A stretch of 64,000 nt of DNA, taken from Mycolicibacterium mageritense (GTDB lineage: Bacteria; Actinomycetota; Actinomycetes; Mycobacteriales; Mycobacteriaceae). Below, piece by piece: positions 1 through 7,764 of the stretch; position 1 is the first letter of the stretch, and every line of letters starts with the position of its first letter. The notes under the pieces were generated by a model. It saw nothing but the letters and a program-made list of their open reading frames with translations. It was not told the DNA's origin and did not search any database. Made by a program: the position numbers and the translations under genes. The stretch lies in assembly GCF_010727475.1 (NCBI RefSeq), contig NZ_AP022567.1, positions 7,626,001 to 7,690,000 of the forward strand, in the 5' to 3' direction.

Positions 1-1043
1 TAGTGCGGTTCGCCGGCTTTCACGGCGCCGGCCCACGCGACATGCAGTGCGTCCAACTGGTCATCTGCCTGGTATCGAACCCGATACGACTCGGCGATCG
101 GTTCGGCCGCCCGGGTGAAGTACAAGTCGAGCAGGATCCGAAGTGCATCCCGCTGCTTCGCTGTCATGGCTGCCGCCGGCAGGCCTTTCGGCACCCCGGT
201 CAACGCAACTTGGGCGTCGTCCTCGGCCGAGTAACCAGAGCCCGACTGCATCGCTTCGTTGACCTGGTCGAGCTGGCGTGCCACCTGGCTGTCGGTGAAC
301 CTTCCCCGGAACACATCCGGCAAAGGAAGTCGCTGGTTGCCCTCAGATACCAGGGATCGGTTTGCCCCAACGAGATCCGAGACTGCCCGTGGATGAATCA
401 GCGCACGTGTCCGCTGGTCGCGATCGAAAGATCGCATCAAACCAAGGGCGACGTCCTGCACGCTGGCCAGCGGTTGCAGAACCCCGCCGATCAACGGCGC
501 AGCGGCCGGATCGGCGCCCAGGAACAGCGGGGTGGTGGACACGACGCATCCGTCGGCGATCAGTTGATTGACCGAGACGTGATGACCGCCGAATCGCCAG
601 CCCCACAGTCGATCACCAGGAGATCCGAACACGCTCACGTAATACATGCCGGGGTCTCGGCCCCGCTCTCGCTCGAAGGTCATCGACCACCCCTCCAAGC
701 GGTCGAGTACGTTCTCCATGCCCATGACCGTGACCAGGGTGACGTACCCGGCCTCTGAGAGTCCGGCCGCAAGAATCTGCATTGCCAGCCTATGCTGCGC
801 CGGGCGTTGGTCGACCAATGGGAGGCCGCCATGGTCGGTCGGGGTGTAGAACCACAGCAGTCGCTCATTCTCCGATTTGCCGGGAGGCGCGAAGGTGGCG
901 CGTGTGCGCTGCTCGCTGGACAAACTGTCAAGCCAGTCCGCAACTTTTTCGGCCAGCTCGACGGCCAGTGGCCGCGTCGCATCGAGCGCACTGACCTCCG
1001 CGGCCGTGCGGGGTGGCCGAAAGGTAAACGTATCGAATGTCAT
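1..1043 (-). CDS. DUF3500 family protein (C-terminus cut by window edge)
   Basis: Translating the minus strand from the ATG at 1043 gives an uninterrupted frame of 347 codons to the window edge; the stop lies outside. The N-terminus begins MTFDTFTFRPPRTAAEV. The diagnostic part is around residues 145-160, where DRLWGWRFGGHHVSVN matches the conserved block of DUF3500 proteins, and the visible end (AGEPHY) matches the start of another conserved segment of the family. No signal peptide is seen. The biochemical function of DUF3500 is not known to me. The start is 16 nt downstream of the RraA-like stop codon, so the two are probably cotranscribed. A long open frame on the opposite strand is an antisense shadow. 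Confidence 0.7.
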   Translation of the reverse strand, partial: MTFDTFTFRPPRTAAEVSALDATRPLAVELAEKVADWLDSLSSEQRTRATFAPPGKSENERLLWFYTPTDHGGLPLVDQRPAQHRLAMQILAAGLSEAGYVTLVTVMGMENVLDRLEGWSMTFERERGRDPGMYYVSVFGSPGDRLWGWRFGGHHVSVNQLIADGCVVSTTPLFLGADPAAAPLIGGVLQPLASVQDVALGLMRSFDRDQRTRALIHPRAVSDLVGANRSLVSEGNQRLPLPDVFRGRFTDSQVARQLDQVNEAMQSGSGYSAEDDAQVALTGVPKGLPAAAMTAKQRDALRILLDLYFTRAAEPIAESYRVRYQADDQLDALHVAWAGAVKAGEPH

Positions 1044-1059
1044 TGCTGCTTCAGTGGTT

Positions 1060-1809
1060 TCAGTCTGACCTGCCGTACAGGTAGTCGATAAGGCCGTCGA
1101 CCGGCTCGTCGGCCTTCAGCAAGGCATCGAATCCGATCTCCGACGACGCGATCTGCTCTGCGCGCTCAAGGACAGCGTGGATGAGATCACGAGGGATGCA
1201 ACAAATCCCGGTCTCGTCGGCGGCGATGAGATCGCCGGCCGTGACCCGGATGTCGGACAACCGGATTGTTCCGTTCACCTCGGTGGTGATGCTGCGCCAC
1301 TTTCCGGTGACTGGAGTGTGGTCGCGCGACCACACAGGGAACCGCAAAGAGCGCGATCTTCCCAGATCCCGGACGCCGCCGTCGACTATCGCGCCCGCCA
1401 CGCCCTGCCGCTTGGCCACCGACGCCATCAAGCCGCCCATGTTCGATATCCCGGCAAGGCCTTCGATGACCAGGATGTCCCCAGGGCCCGCAGTCCTCAG
1501 GGCGAGGATTTCGGCCATGCGCCAATCCTTGTCGGACACCGCCGCAAACGCTGACCGCGACTGGGCCACATTTCGCACCGTCGTGGCGTTTCCGACGATT
1601 CGTTCCTTCGGCATAGACGGACCGAGACGTGACGTCGGGATCGCACCGCTGACACCCAACTCGTCAAGCACATCGGATACGGTGCTGGACAGGTCGTCGA
1701 GGGCGAGGAAGCGCTGAATCGTCGTTTTGTCGGTCGGCGGCAACGGATCGTGAATAGTCACCCAGTCGAACCTCACATCGACAGATCCCGCGCGCATTCG
1801 GTCAGTCAC
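1060..1809 (-). CDS. RraA-like protein (HMG/CHA aldolase family)
   Basis: A 249-residue protein of the RraA/4-hydroxy-4-methyl-2-oxoglutarate aldolase family. The family motif DGGVRD, whose Arg and Asp bind pyruvate and the metal in characterised aldolases, lies near residue 140, after the conserved G-rich stretch GLAGISNMGG. Members cleave 4-carboxy-4-hydroxy-2-oxoadipate or related aldols, or decarboxylate oxaloacetate; the true RraA protein instead binds RNase E. A catabolic role is the better guess because the neighbours are a DUF3500 protein and a divergent SDR/VOC/decarboxylase-like operon. The exact substrate cannot be read from sequence. First gene of a two-gene minus-strand unit. Confidence 0.75.
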   Translation of the reverse strand: MTDRMRAGSVDVRFDWVTIHDPLPPTDKTTIQRFLALDDLSSTVSDVLDELGVSGAIPTSRLGPSMPKERIVGNATTVRNVAQSRSAFAAVSDKDWRMAEILALRTAGPGDILVIEGLAGISNMGGLMASVAKRQGVAGAIVDGGVRDLGRSRSLRFPVWSRDHTPVTGKWRSITTEVNGTIRLSDIRVTAGDLIAADETGICCIPRDLIHAVLERAEQIASSEIGFDALLKADEPVDGLIDYLYGRSD

Positions 1810-2115
1810 TCAGCTCTCCTCGCCAGAACACGTTGTGATGCAATCGGTTCCGCCGCGAAGAACGCGCGGACCGCCCAACTACTCAACCGTATCCGAGGCG
1901 GGGTCGCCGTGCCCTTCGATCTTTGAATGGCAGTCATTCGCCATTCTTTTAAACCATGGTCACCGAAGTAATGGCAGAACTGTCCGATATCGCCATACTT
2001 GCCAAATTGAGCCAAATCACTTACTTTTCAACATGACTCGTTGACCACACACGAGATCCGATATCCGCCATTCCCCGCGACGCTATCGAAATGACACACT
2101 TCAAAGGAGAAGTAC
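1810..2115. promoter_or_regulatory. Divergent intergenic region between RraA-like and SDR genes
   Basis: About 306 bp with no credible gene. It separates two divergently transcribed units, so it must hold both promoters. It is visibly more AT-rich than the flanking genes around 1930-2040. The SDR gene has a strong ribosome binding site (AAAGGAGAA, 2103-2111). The only structured signal I can see is the element at 2027-2088 that recurs at 4364-4426. Confidence 0.5.
2027..2088 (+). promoter_or_regulatory. Shared upstream element, copy A
   Basis: About 62 bp that aligns with 4364-4426 with one single-base indel. The first 17 bases differ at one position, and the last 28 bases match at about 20 positions. 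It opens with a CAAC-N7-GTTG inverted repeat, (T)TCAACATGACTCGTTGA, followed by GATCCG and CCATTCC blocks common to both copies. Copy A lies 27 bp upstream of the SDR start. It could be an operator or promoter recognised by one regulator; the regulator itself is not obvious in the window. Confidence 0.5.
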
Positions 2116-2904
2116 ATGGACTACCTGCTTTCAGGAAAGACGGCGATCGTCACCGGCGGGGCGTCGGGCATCGGGCTCGAGACAGCGAATCAATTGCTTG
2201 CCGAAGGCGTCAACGTCCTGGCGGTGGACCTTGACGTCGCCCCGCTGACTTCCCGGCAGGGACCACAGCTCCGGTCGTTTCAGTGTGACCTTACAGATTC
2301 GGACTCGGCGTCGGCCGTGGCCGCCGCAGCGCTGGAGGCCTTCGGCTCGATCGATGTTCTGATCTCGTGTGCCGGGATCGCGCCAGTGCGGAGCAGCTCA
2401 CTCGAAGGAACCGACGCCGATTGGCGGCGAACGCTCGATGTCAACTTTCTGAGCATCGTGCGGATGTGCCGCGAAGTGGTCCCCCACATGAAAGCCGCCA
2501 GCGGGGGATCGATCATCAGTGTTGCTTCCGATGCAGGCCGAATGCCCGACCCCTTCTTCGCCGAGTACAACGTCTCCAAGGCGGCGATCCTCATGTTCAT
2601 GAAGGCACTGTCGATTGAATTCGGTGGCGCGGGAATCCGCGCCAACACCGTCAGCCCGGGCCCTGTGCGCACACCGATGTGGGACCGGCCAGGTGGATTC
2701 GGTGATTCTGTCGCTGAGTCTTTCGGGATGGAGAAGGAAGCTGCGATCGAACACTTCGCTGTCAATGTTCGCAAGCTTCCTCTTGCCCGCCTCGGTACGG
2801 TGGCGGAAGTGGCCGCGGTCATCATCTTCCTCGCGAGCCCGCTCGCATCATTCGTCACGGGTGCCGAATACACGGTGAACGGTGGCAGCATTCCGACCGT
2901 TTGA
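2116..2904 (+). CDS. SDR family NAD(P)-dependent oxidoreductase
   Basis: A classical short-chain dehydrogenase/reductase of 262 residues, the usual length. The nucleotide-binding motif TGGASGIG is at residues 13-20. Asp39 after the second strand (VDLD) suggests NAD(H) preference. The catalytic Ser138, Tyr151 and Lys155 (YNVSK) are all present with normal spacing. It should oxidise or reduce a hydroxyl/keto group on a small substrate. It is the first gene of the plus-strand unit SDR-VOC-(ADC-like) and has an excellent ribosome binding site. Its location opposite an aldolase-like gene favours a role in a dissimilation pathway. Confidence 0.85.
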   Translation: MDYLLSGKTAIVTGGASGIGLETANQLLAEGVNVLAVDLDVAPLTSRQGPQLRSFQCDLTDSDSASAVAAAALEAFGSIDVLISCAGIAPVRSSSLEGTDADWRRTLDVNFLSIVRMCREVVPHMKAASGGSIISVASDAGRMPDPFFAEYNVSKAAILMFMKALSIEFGGAGIRANTVSPGPVRTPMWDRPGGFGDSVAESFGMEKEAAIEHFAVNVRKLPLARLGTVAEVAAVIIFLASPLASFVTGAEYTVNGGSIPTV

Positions 2905-3009
2905 TGTAAAAGCTGTTGCGTACCAACTAGATAAAATATCGCCAGGCCCGATCGCCATCTGCGTTACACAATGTCGCCGGCGACAGCATTGGAATTGGAT
3001 GTACATGTG

Positions 3010-3579
3010 ATGACCAAATCTATCCCTACCGCAACCAATATCGACCATGTCGGTTGGTCGGTCCAAGACCTGGATGCCGCCGTGTCATTCTGCGTCAACG
3101 TCCTCGGGGGTCAGGAGATCCTCCGGGCCGGACCTTTCTCCGATCCCTCCGGCGACTGGATGTCTACACATTTCGACGTCGATGCTCGGGCCTCGGCAAA
3201 TCTTGCGCTCGTCAGACTCGGGGCGACTCAGGTTGTGGAGTTCATCGAATGGAACACCGCGAATCGAGAAGTGGTGTGGCCGTTCAACAGTGACGTCGGG
3301 GCGTCACACCTAGCGATTCACGTGCGCGACATCGACCAAGCGATGCGACACCTGCAAGAACACGGATGTAGCGCATGCGGCGACCCGATCCCACTGGAGA
3401 ATGTGCCTCACGCCGGCCTGACGATCCTGTATGTCCGAACGCCTATCGGGCTGCTGTTGGAGTTGGTGTCCCGTCCCGGCCACGACCTCCCGTACGAGGT
3501 CACCACCGATGCTCGACTACTGGCGCCGACGCAGGAGTGGAACAACGGACAAGCTGTGCCTCGAGAGGAAAGGCCATGA
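3010..3579 (+). CDS. VOC (vicinal oxygen chelate) family protein
   Basis: A 189-residue glyoxalase/bleomycin-resistance/dioxygenase fold protein with two beta-alpha-beta-beta-beta modules. Candidate metal ligands in family-typical positions are the His of NIDHVG, the Glu of VVEFIEW, the His of SHLAIHV and the Glu of LLELVS. Family members are isomerases, epimerases (methylmalonyl-CoA type), lyases or ring-cleaving dioxygenases; the sequence does not tell which. I place the start at 3010 because the family begins right at ...NIDHVGWSV; an in-frame upstream ATG at 2971 would add 13 non-conserved residues. The stop codon overlaps the next start as ATGA, implying translational coupling. Confidence 0.7.
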   Translation: MTKSIPTATNIDHVGWSVQDLDAAVSFCVNVLGGQEILRAGPFSDPSGDWMSTHFDVDARASANLALVRLGATQVVEFIEWNTANREVVWPFNSDVGASHLAIHVRDIDQAMRHLQEHGCSACGDPIPLENVPHAGLTILYVRTPIGLLLELVSRPGHDLPYEVTTDARLLAPTQEWNNGQAVPREERP

Positions 3580-4310
3580 GTGTGGAAGCTGTTGCCGGCC
3601 CGGACGTCGTCCCGCTTCCTCGAGAGATCATCAAGGACGCTCGAATGATGATCATCGGGTACCGGCCGGCGGATCGAGCCGCGGTGCGGCGGGCCCTCCC
3701 GAGCCGGTTGGAACCCCACCCGGAAGGAGTCGTGCTACTAAATCTCTGGGCCGCAGAGGATCCCGGGCGTTCGTCAGGGATGGGGACGTACGGGCGCCTA
3801 TCGTGCGGCTACATCGCTCCGGAAGTCAGCGGATACGACACCCAGACAAGCGATGGCAATGCGACTGGGCATGGCCGCTTCTTCGCACATCACTGGTTGG
3901 AGTCCGACGGCATGCGGTCGTTTGCCTTGGCATCATGTGGGAACCGCGCGGACGTCGGATGGGTCAAGCAAACCGAGCCCCGCCCCGGCGAACTGGTCCA
4001 GGAGCTTTACGTGCACGACAAGGTTGTCGTGAGAACGACCTCGTCTGTCGGTACCGACCGGTTGACAACGATCGGCGGACACTTGAACTACTTCACGCGC
4101 TTGGAACACCCACACGATCGCGAACAGATTGCACGGGTGGCGGTACCGTTCGTCGCTGACGTAAAGGACGCGCAGGTCAAGTCGATCGAATGGCTCTTCG
4201 ACCCCGATCACCCCGCGGCGGCGCTCGCGCCCGGCTCAGACCCGGACGTGGCCAGCGTCCTCTATGGTGACGTCACGTGGGCGCCGTTCACGGTGGCCGA
4301 AGTACTGTGA
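3576..4310 (+). CDS. Acetoacetate decarboxylase-like protein
   Basis: A 244-residue protein resembling the acetoacetate decarboxylase superfamily in length and in its early region (ALPSRLEPHPEG followed by a YGRLSCGYIAPEV-like stretch). I could not place the Schiff-base lysine of true acetoacetate decarboxylase with confidence, so it may be one of the many family members with another activity (aldolase-dehydratase or hydratase). The ATG at 3576 overlaps the VOC stop (ATGA) and is preceded by GAGGAAAGG. It ends the SDR-VOC-ADC operon and would fit the late steps of a keto-acid pathway. Confidence 0.5.
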   Translation: MSVEAVAGPDVVPLPREIIKDARMMIIGYRPADRAAVRRALPSRLEPHPEGVVLLNLWAAEDPGRSSGMGTYGRLSCGYIAPEVSGYDTQTSDGNATGHGRFFAHHWLESDGMRSFALASCGNRADVGWVKQTEPRPGELVQELYVHDKVVVRTTSSVGTDRLTTIGGHLNYFTRLEHPHDREQIARVAVPFVADVKDAQVKSIEWLFDPDHPAAALAPGSDPDVASVLYGDVTWAPFTVAEVL

Positions 4311-4363
4311 GCCGTCGGTGGCATCAGTCCAGCTCCCCGACCGACGCAGCGCACCACCTGGCA

Positions 4364-4426
4364 TTCAACATAACTCGTTGATCACCACGCGGGATCCGGA
4401 GTCCACCATTCCTCGGGACACTGTCG
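4364..4426 (+). promoter_or_regulatory. Shared upstream element, copy B
   Basis: Second copy of the element described at 2027-2088, here in the ~200-bp gap between the decarboxylase-like gene and the PPOX-fold gene. It again opens with TTCAACATAACTCGTTGA and contains GATCCG and CCATTCC. The distance to the next start is longer than for copy A (about 84 versus 27 bp). Its presence suggests that the PPOX gene has its own promoter under the same control as the SDR operon. Confidence 0.5.
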
Positions 4427-4510
4427 CGACGGCGGGTTCCGCCGACTGACCGAAGCAGTTCAGGTTATTGAGAATTCACGTTGGTTACGTACGTCGAGAG
4501 GTAGAGAACG

Positions 4511-4963
4511 ATGGCTTATGACCTTCATCCAGAGGCCCGAGCGCTCATCGAGTCACGCCCGTGTGCCCATCTGGTAACCATGCGGCCCAACGGCCGCCCG
4601 CATGTGTCCTTCATCTGGATCGACGTGACTGATGACGGACGCATCCAATTCGGAACACCTCCGTGGCGGGTCAAGGGTAAGAACCTGGCACACGATCCGA
4701 AATGCATCCTCTCAATCCAGGACAATCAGAAGCTCGAAAGCGGGTTGACCCGACATCTCCTCATCGATGGCATCGCGTCGATCGACAACGATCCCGAACG
4801 CGGACAGAAATTCATGGACCAGCTGTTCCACAAGTACACAGGCGCGCCCCGTTTCGGGCTCAACGAAGATGGACATCTCCTCGTCACTGTTGACATCACG
4901 CGCGTTTCCGGCGTCGGCCCGTGGCACACCGGTAAGACGACATCCTATGGAACGCCTATCTGA
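4511..4963 (+). CDS. PPOX-class (probably F420-dependent) flavin/deazaflavin oxidoreductase
   Basis: A 150-residue split-barrel protein of the pyridoxamine-5'-phosphate-oxidase-like family. The N-terminal pattern ARALIESRPCAHLVTMRPNGRPHVSFIWID and the following WRVKGKNLAHDP region are typical of the PPOX-class F420-dependent subfamily, which is abundant in mycobacteria. These enzymes reduce diverse small molecules with F420H2, or bind FMN or haem. No signal peptide or membrane segment is seen. It is a single gene with its own upstream element (copy B), likely working with the catabolic operon upstream. Confidence 0.7.
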   Translation: MAYDLHPEARALIESRPCAHLVTMRPNGRPHVSFIWIDVTDDGRIQFGTPPWRVKGKNLAHDPKCILSIQDNQKLESGLTRHLLIDGIASIDNDPERGQKFMDQLFHKYTGAPRFGLNEDGHLLVTVDITRVSGVGPWHTGKTTSYGTPI

Positions 4964-5364
4964 GCTAGCGCGGGTTCTCCGTGAATTGCCGCATGAAGAG
5001 CGAGAGTCCCTGTCCTGCAAGGAGTTAATGAAACCCTCGGACGGGAGGAGAGTTTCCGCTGACGGTCGTGGAGCCATGTCGCGTGCCGGGTTGAGCCTGC
5101 CGAGCTCGCCGACCTGGTTATCGGCCTAGGTCACCGATACGGGCCGGTACCACGGGTCTCAAGACGAGCCCCTCTGCCGTCATAGCCCATCACGGTTTGC
5201 TCGGCACGGGCTCGGTCGCCGCCCACAGCAGAAGTTACGAAGTAGCCGCGCAGAAGCACAATCAGGTACCCCGTTTGGCACTCGCGAACAGCGCCGCCAT
5301 CTTCATGCTGGAGACTCTGCTGGTCCAGTGATCTAGTCCTCGAACGACGTTGGACAGTGGGATG
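4964..5364. other. Gap with no convincing gene
   Basis: About 400 bp between the PPOX gene and the anti-sigma gene. A short plus-strand open frame from about 4945 to 5129 begins MERLSELARVLRELPHEERE, but it overlaps the end of the PPOX gene, has no ribosome binding site and loses coding character after about 30 residues. It could be a decayed gene remnant. I see no strong hairpin, tRNA or repeat here. Confidence 0.4.
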
Positions 5365-6060
5365 TCAACTAAACGCAGTTACCGCCAGCGGCGTAGTGGT
5401 TCCGGTTTCGCGGATTTCGACGGTGTGGATTTCTGAGACCGGGATGACGGTAGCCGCCGCGAGGTTTGACGCGTGATCACCGGCCGGACTCCAGGTCGCG
5501 ACGGCCTGCTGTTTACCGTCCCTTGTCGTGACGATCAAGTCATAGCTTGCCACTGCGGTCGCCCAATCTTTGGTGTACTGGCAGTTCCAGTCCAGCCGGG
5601 TGCCCCAGTCCTCGGCTGATACGGCCAACGATGCTGTGACCCCGGCTCGCTCGCCAGGTGCCATCGCTTGCAGCGATACTCCGGGCGGGGCATTTCGCGG
5701 GATGGCGGTATATCCAACGATCCCTCCGACGACAAGCAACGCCGCGGCCGACGCGACCGCTGTGGCAACGCGGGTGCGCCGGGATCGTGCGCGGCGCTTT
5801 TCGGCCGCGACAGCAAGCGACGTAACCGTACTCGATCCGTCATCGGTCGTTGGCGTTTCTGCATCGAAGCCGATCAGTGCCAACGCCTCGTCGCGGGGCA
5901 AGATGTCGAGGATGGCAGGGATGTCTGCATAGTCGGTCAGCGCCGCGGCGTGCGCCGGCTTGGCTGCCAAGAATTCCTCGTACTGGGCGGTCTCTTCTGG
6001 GCTGAGGGCACCGAGAAGGTAGGCGGCGTCCCAGTCGGCTGGGTTGTCATCCGAAGTCAT
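5365..6060 (-). CDS. Membrane anti-sigma factor (RskA/RslA type)
   Basis: A 231-residue protein with a cytoplasmic N-terminal domain (DWDAAYLLGALSPEE, residues 9-23), a basic stretch, one membrane segment at about 98-120, and an extracytoplasmic C-terminal RskA-type beta domain that ends in LAVTAFS. It should sequester the sigma factor encoded just upstream and release it on proteolysis. The zinc-binding HxxxCxxC motif of canonical anti-sigma domains is absent; the equivalent helix reads AAKPAHAAALTDY. Direct redox control through zinc cysteines is therefore unlikely. The start overlaps the sigma stop (ATGA), the normal arrangement for such pairs. Confidence 0.85.
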   Translation of the reverse strand: MTSDDNPADWDAAYLLGALSPEETAQYEEFLAAKPAHAAALTDYADIPAILDILPRDEALALIGFDAETPTTDDGSSTVTSLAVAAEKRRARSRRTRVATAVASAAALLVVGGIVGYTAIPRNAPPGVSLQAMAPGERAGVTASLAVSAEDWGTRLDWNCQYTKDWATAVASYDLIVTTRDGKQQAVATWSPAGDHASNLAAATVIPVSEIHTVEIRETGTTTPLAVTAFS

Positions 6061-6599
6061 CGGACTACCCCCTTTTCTTCCAATGCGATCCGTAGCGCAC
6101 GAAGCGCATAGTGCAACCGAGACTTGACGGTCCCAGTCGGGATCTGTTCGTGCTGTGCGATCTCTGCCGTGGTCTGGCCGAGATAGTGCGCCCGGACAAG
6201 CACATTGCGGTGTTCCGGGCTAAGGGAACGCAGCGCCTCAGACACGACCCACTTGTCGATCGCAGGACCGATGGTGTCGGATGCACGCTGTTCGGGGACG
6301 GTGTCGGTTTGTAGTTCTCGCTTGAAGCGCGCGCTACGGCGGTCGTCGATCACCAAGTTCTTGGAGACGGTATGCAACCAGGCCCGGGCAGATTCACTGG
6401 AATACGTCGTGAGAATCCCGGGCCGCTGCCATAGCCGCAACAGCGACTCCTGCACCACATCCTCGGCGAACTCTCGGTCACCTCGCGTCAACCGCAGAAC
6501 ATACCGCTGCAGTGCAGGCGCATGTTCGTCATGGATCGCACGAAAGAGGTCGGCTTCGCCGGCGACCGGGTGCCGCGGTTCTGGATCAGGGTCTGTCAT
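6057..6599 (-). CDS. ECF sigma factor, SigL-like
   Basis: A 180-residue extracytoplasmic-function sigma factor. Region 2 contains YVLRLTRGDREFAEDVVQE and RAWLHTVSKNLVIDDRRSAR; region 4 contains EHRNVLVRAHYLGQTTAEIA and TGTVKSRLHYALRALR. Overall it resembles M. tuberculosis SigL most closely, as I remember that sequence, but it may be a paralogue. The start at 6599 is preferred over an upstream in-frame codon because GGAAAGGAAA lies at the right distance and the upstream 23 residues look random. It forms an operon with the anti-sigma gene and is probably autoregulated. Confidence 0.85.
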   Translation of the reverse strand: MTDPDPEPRHPVAGEADLFRAIHDEHAPALQRYVLRLTRGDREFAEDVVQESLLRLWQRPGILTTYSSESARAWLHTVSKNLVIDDRRSARFKRELQTDTVPEQRASDTIGPAIDKWVVSEALRSLSPEHRNVLVRAHYLGQTTAEIAQHEQIPTGTVKSRLHYALRALRIALEEKGVVR

Positions 6600-6654
6600 G
6601 TCGGGCCATTTCCTTTCCCAACTCCACGTGCCGGATCCTGCCCCTGCCGACGCA

Positions 6655-6683
6655 GTCACGCTCCGCATGGAGCGGCAGGTTTA
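6655..6683 (-). promoter_or_regulatory. Candidate ECF-type promoter of the sigma operon
   Basis: On the minus strand TAAACC, 17 bases, then CGTGAC, lying 56 bp or more upstream of the sigma start. This resembles the TGAACC/CGT pattern reported for SigL-type promoters, with one mismatch in the -35. The spacer contains a small perfect hairpin, CGCTCC-ATGC-GGAGCG, which is unusual in a spacer. This is inference from pattern only. Confidence 0.3.
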
Positions 6684-6835
6684 CGGACAAAAGGCCCCTG
6701 AGCTATCGCCAACATCTCGCGCCAGCGAGTCTAGCGCCCTACGGCCAAAATGCCTCCGAGGACAGCCGATCTAGGTCGGCAACAGCGCCACTGTGAGGGG
6801 ACTTCGCGGCGTCACGTCGGCGAAACTTCATCTGT

Positions 6836-7354
6836 CTATCTCGGTGGTCCGTGAAGTGCATTGCGTCGACCCGATAGCGAGAACCGATAGTGAACTGGGC
6901 GGTGGCCCCGCGACCGAACGCGGCGGTATATGGCTCTGCTTGTGTCGACGTCCGCGGCGGCCTCGGTCAGCTCGCTTTCGCTTTCGGTTTCGGCGGCATA
7001 CGGCACGGCAACCCCGACGAACTGATAGCCGCGACCTCGAACCGTACGAATGTAGCGCTGCGATGCGCCATCGTCGCCGAGTGCACGGCGAACGGCCTTG
7101 ATCCGGCTTGTCAGGGCAGACTCGCTGACGAACCTGCCGCCCCAGACCGCATCGAGGAGTTCATGTTTGGTGACAACGCGCCGGTGGTTACTCACCAGCA
7201 CGGTCAGAACGTCAAACACCTGAGGCTCCATCTGGATCGCAATTCCATTGCGACGCAATTCGTATCGAGGAAGATCCAGGCTGAACGCATCAAAACGCCA
7301 CGTTGCAGACCCAGTCGCCAACACCGGCGCTGGGAACGACGAGAGCATGGTCAC
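6836..7354 (-). CDS. Stand-alone winged-helix (OmpR/PhoB-type) regulator, possibly truncated
   Basis: A 172-residue protein whose residues about 19-113 form a trans_reg_C winged-helix domain (WRFDAFSLDLPRYELRRNG, LLDAVWGGRFVSESALTSRI, IRTVRGRGYQFVG). No receiver domain precedes it. In actinobacteria this domain type usually sits at the N-terminus of longer proteins that continue into a cyclase, ATPase, TPR or hydrolase module. Here an acidic linker and about 30 basic, unconserved residues follow and the frame stops. It may be a truncated version of such a fusion. The likely start is GTG at 7354 behind AGGGG, or ATG at 7348. It lies upstream of the sigma operon on the same strand. Confidence 0.65.
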   Translation of the reverse strand: MTMLSSFPAPVLATGSATWRFDAFSLDLPRYELRRNGIAIQMEPQVFDVLTVLVSNHRRVVTKHELLDAVWGGRFVSESALTSRIKAVRRALGDDGASQRYIRTVRGRGYQFVGVAVPYAAETESESELTEAAADVDTSRAIYRRVRSRGHRPVHYRFSLSGRRNALHGPPR

Positions 7355-7764
7355 GAGCTGCCCCTAACTGTCAATCACGCCCCTGTCTGGGAGCTGTCAG
7401 CCGGAACGACGGGCGGGTATGAGCGAAGGTTCAGTCCCGTGGAAGAAAAAATTCCCTTTCTACTGGCGGCGTTCCCGTGAGACCGAACCGACCGGGCCTC
7501 AGACGCCGCCTCGGCCGGTATCGGATCCTCTACGAATTCGGCGGCTCACCGCATCGCAGTTCTTGCTGCACCGCTGTCTCCGCAGCGGAAAGGAACCGCC
7601 AGTGGAGCCTGTGCGGCGCGTGAAACACTCTCAATGGACAAAGTTGCCAGGCAGCGCGTCGTCCGAGACCTATAGTTTGCCGACTCGCGCCGTGGGCCTA
7701 GACCGGCGCACGCGCCGGACACATCGCGCACGCTTGCAAACCGTTGGGCGGTGGTAGCGCTGTT
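7355..7764. other. Gap with no convincing gene
   Basis: About 410 bp between the radical-SAM gene and the winged-helix gene, both on the minus strand. Short open frames on both strands (for example 7419-7757 plus, 7546-7731 minus) lack ribosome binding sites and recognisable motifs. I looked for a small precursor-peptide gene for the radical-SAM enzyme and could not defend one. The winged-helix promoter must lie near 7355-7450. Confidence 0.4.

Noticed and set aside
3..758. 251-codon open frame on the plus strand at the window start
   Set aside because: It is antisense to a DUF3500 gene that has family motifs and proper codon bias on the minus strand; the plus-strand product shows no recognisable domain.
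4945..5129. Short plus-strand frame after the PPOX gene
   Set aside because: It overlaps the PPOX coding end, lacks a ribosome binding site and loses coding bias; at most a remnant.
7419..7757. Possible precursor-peptide or small gene next to the radical-SAM gene
   Set aside because: It lies on the other strand, has no ribosome binding site, and shows no leader/core pattern or conserved repeat.
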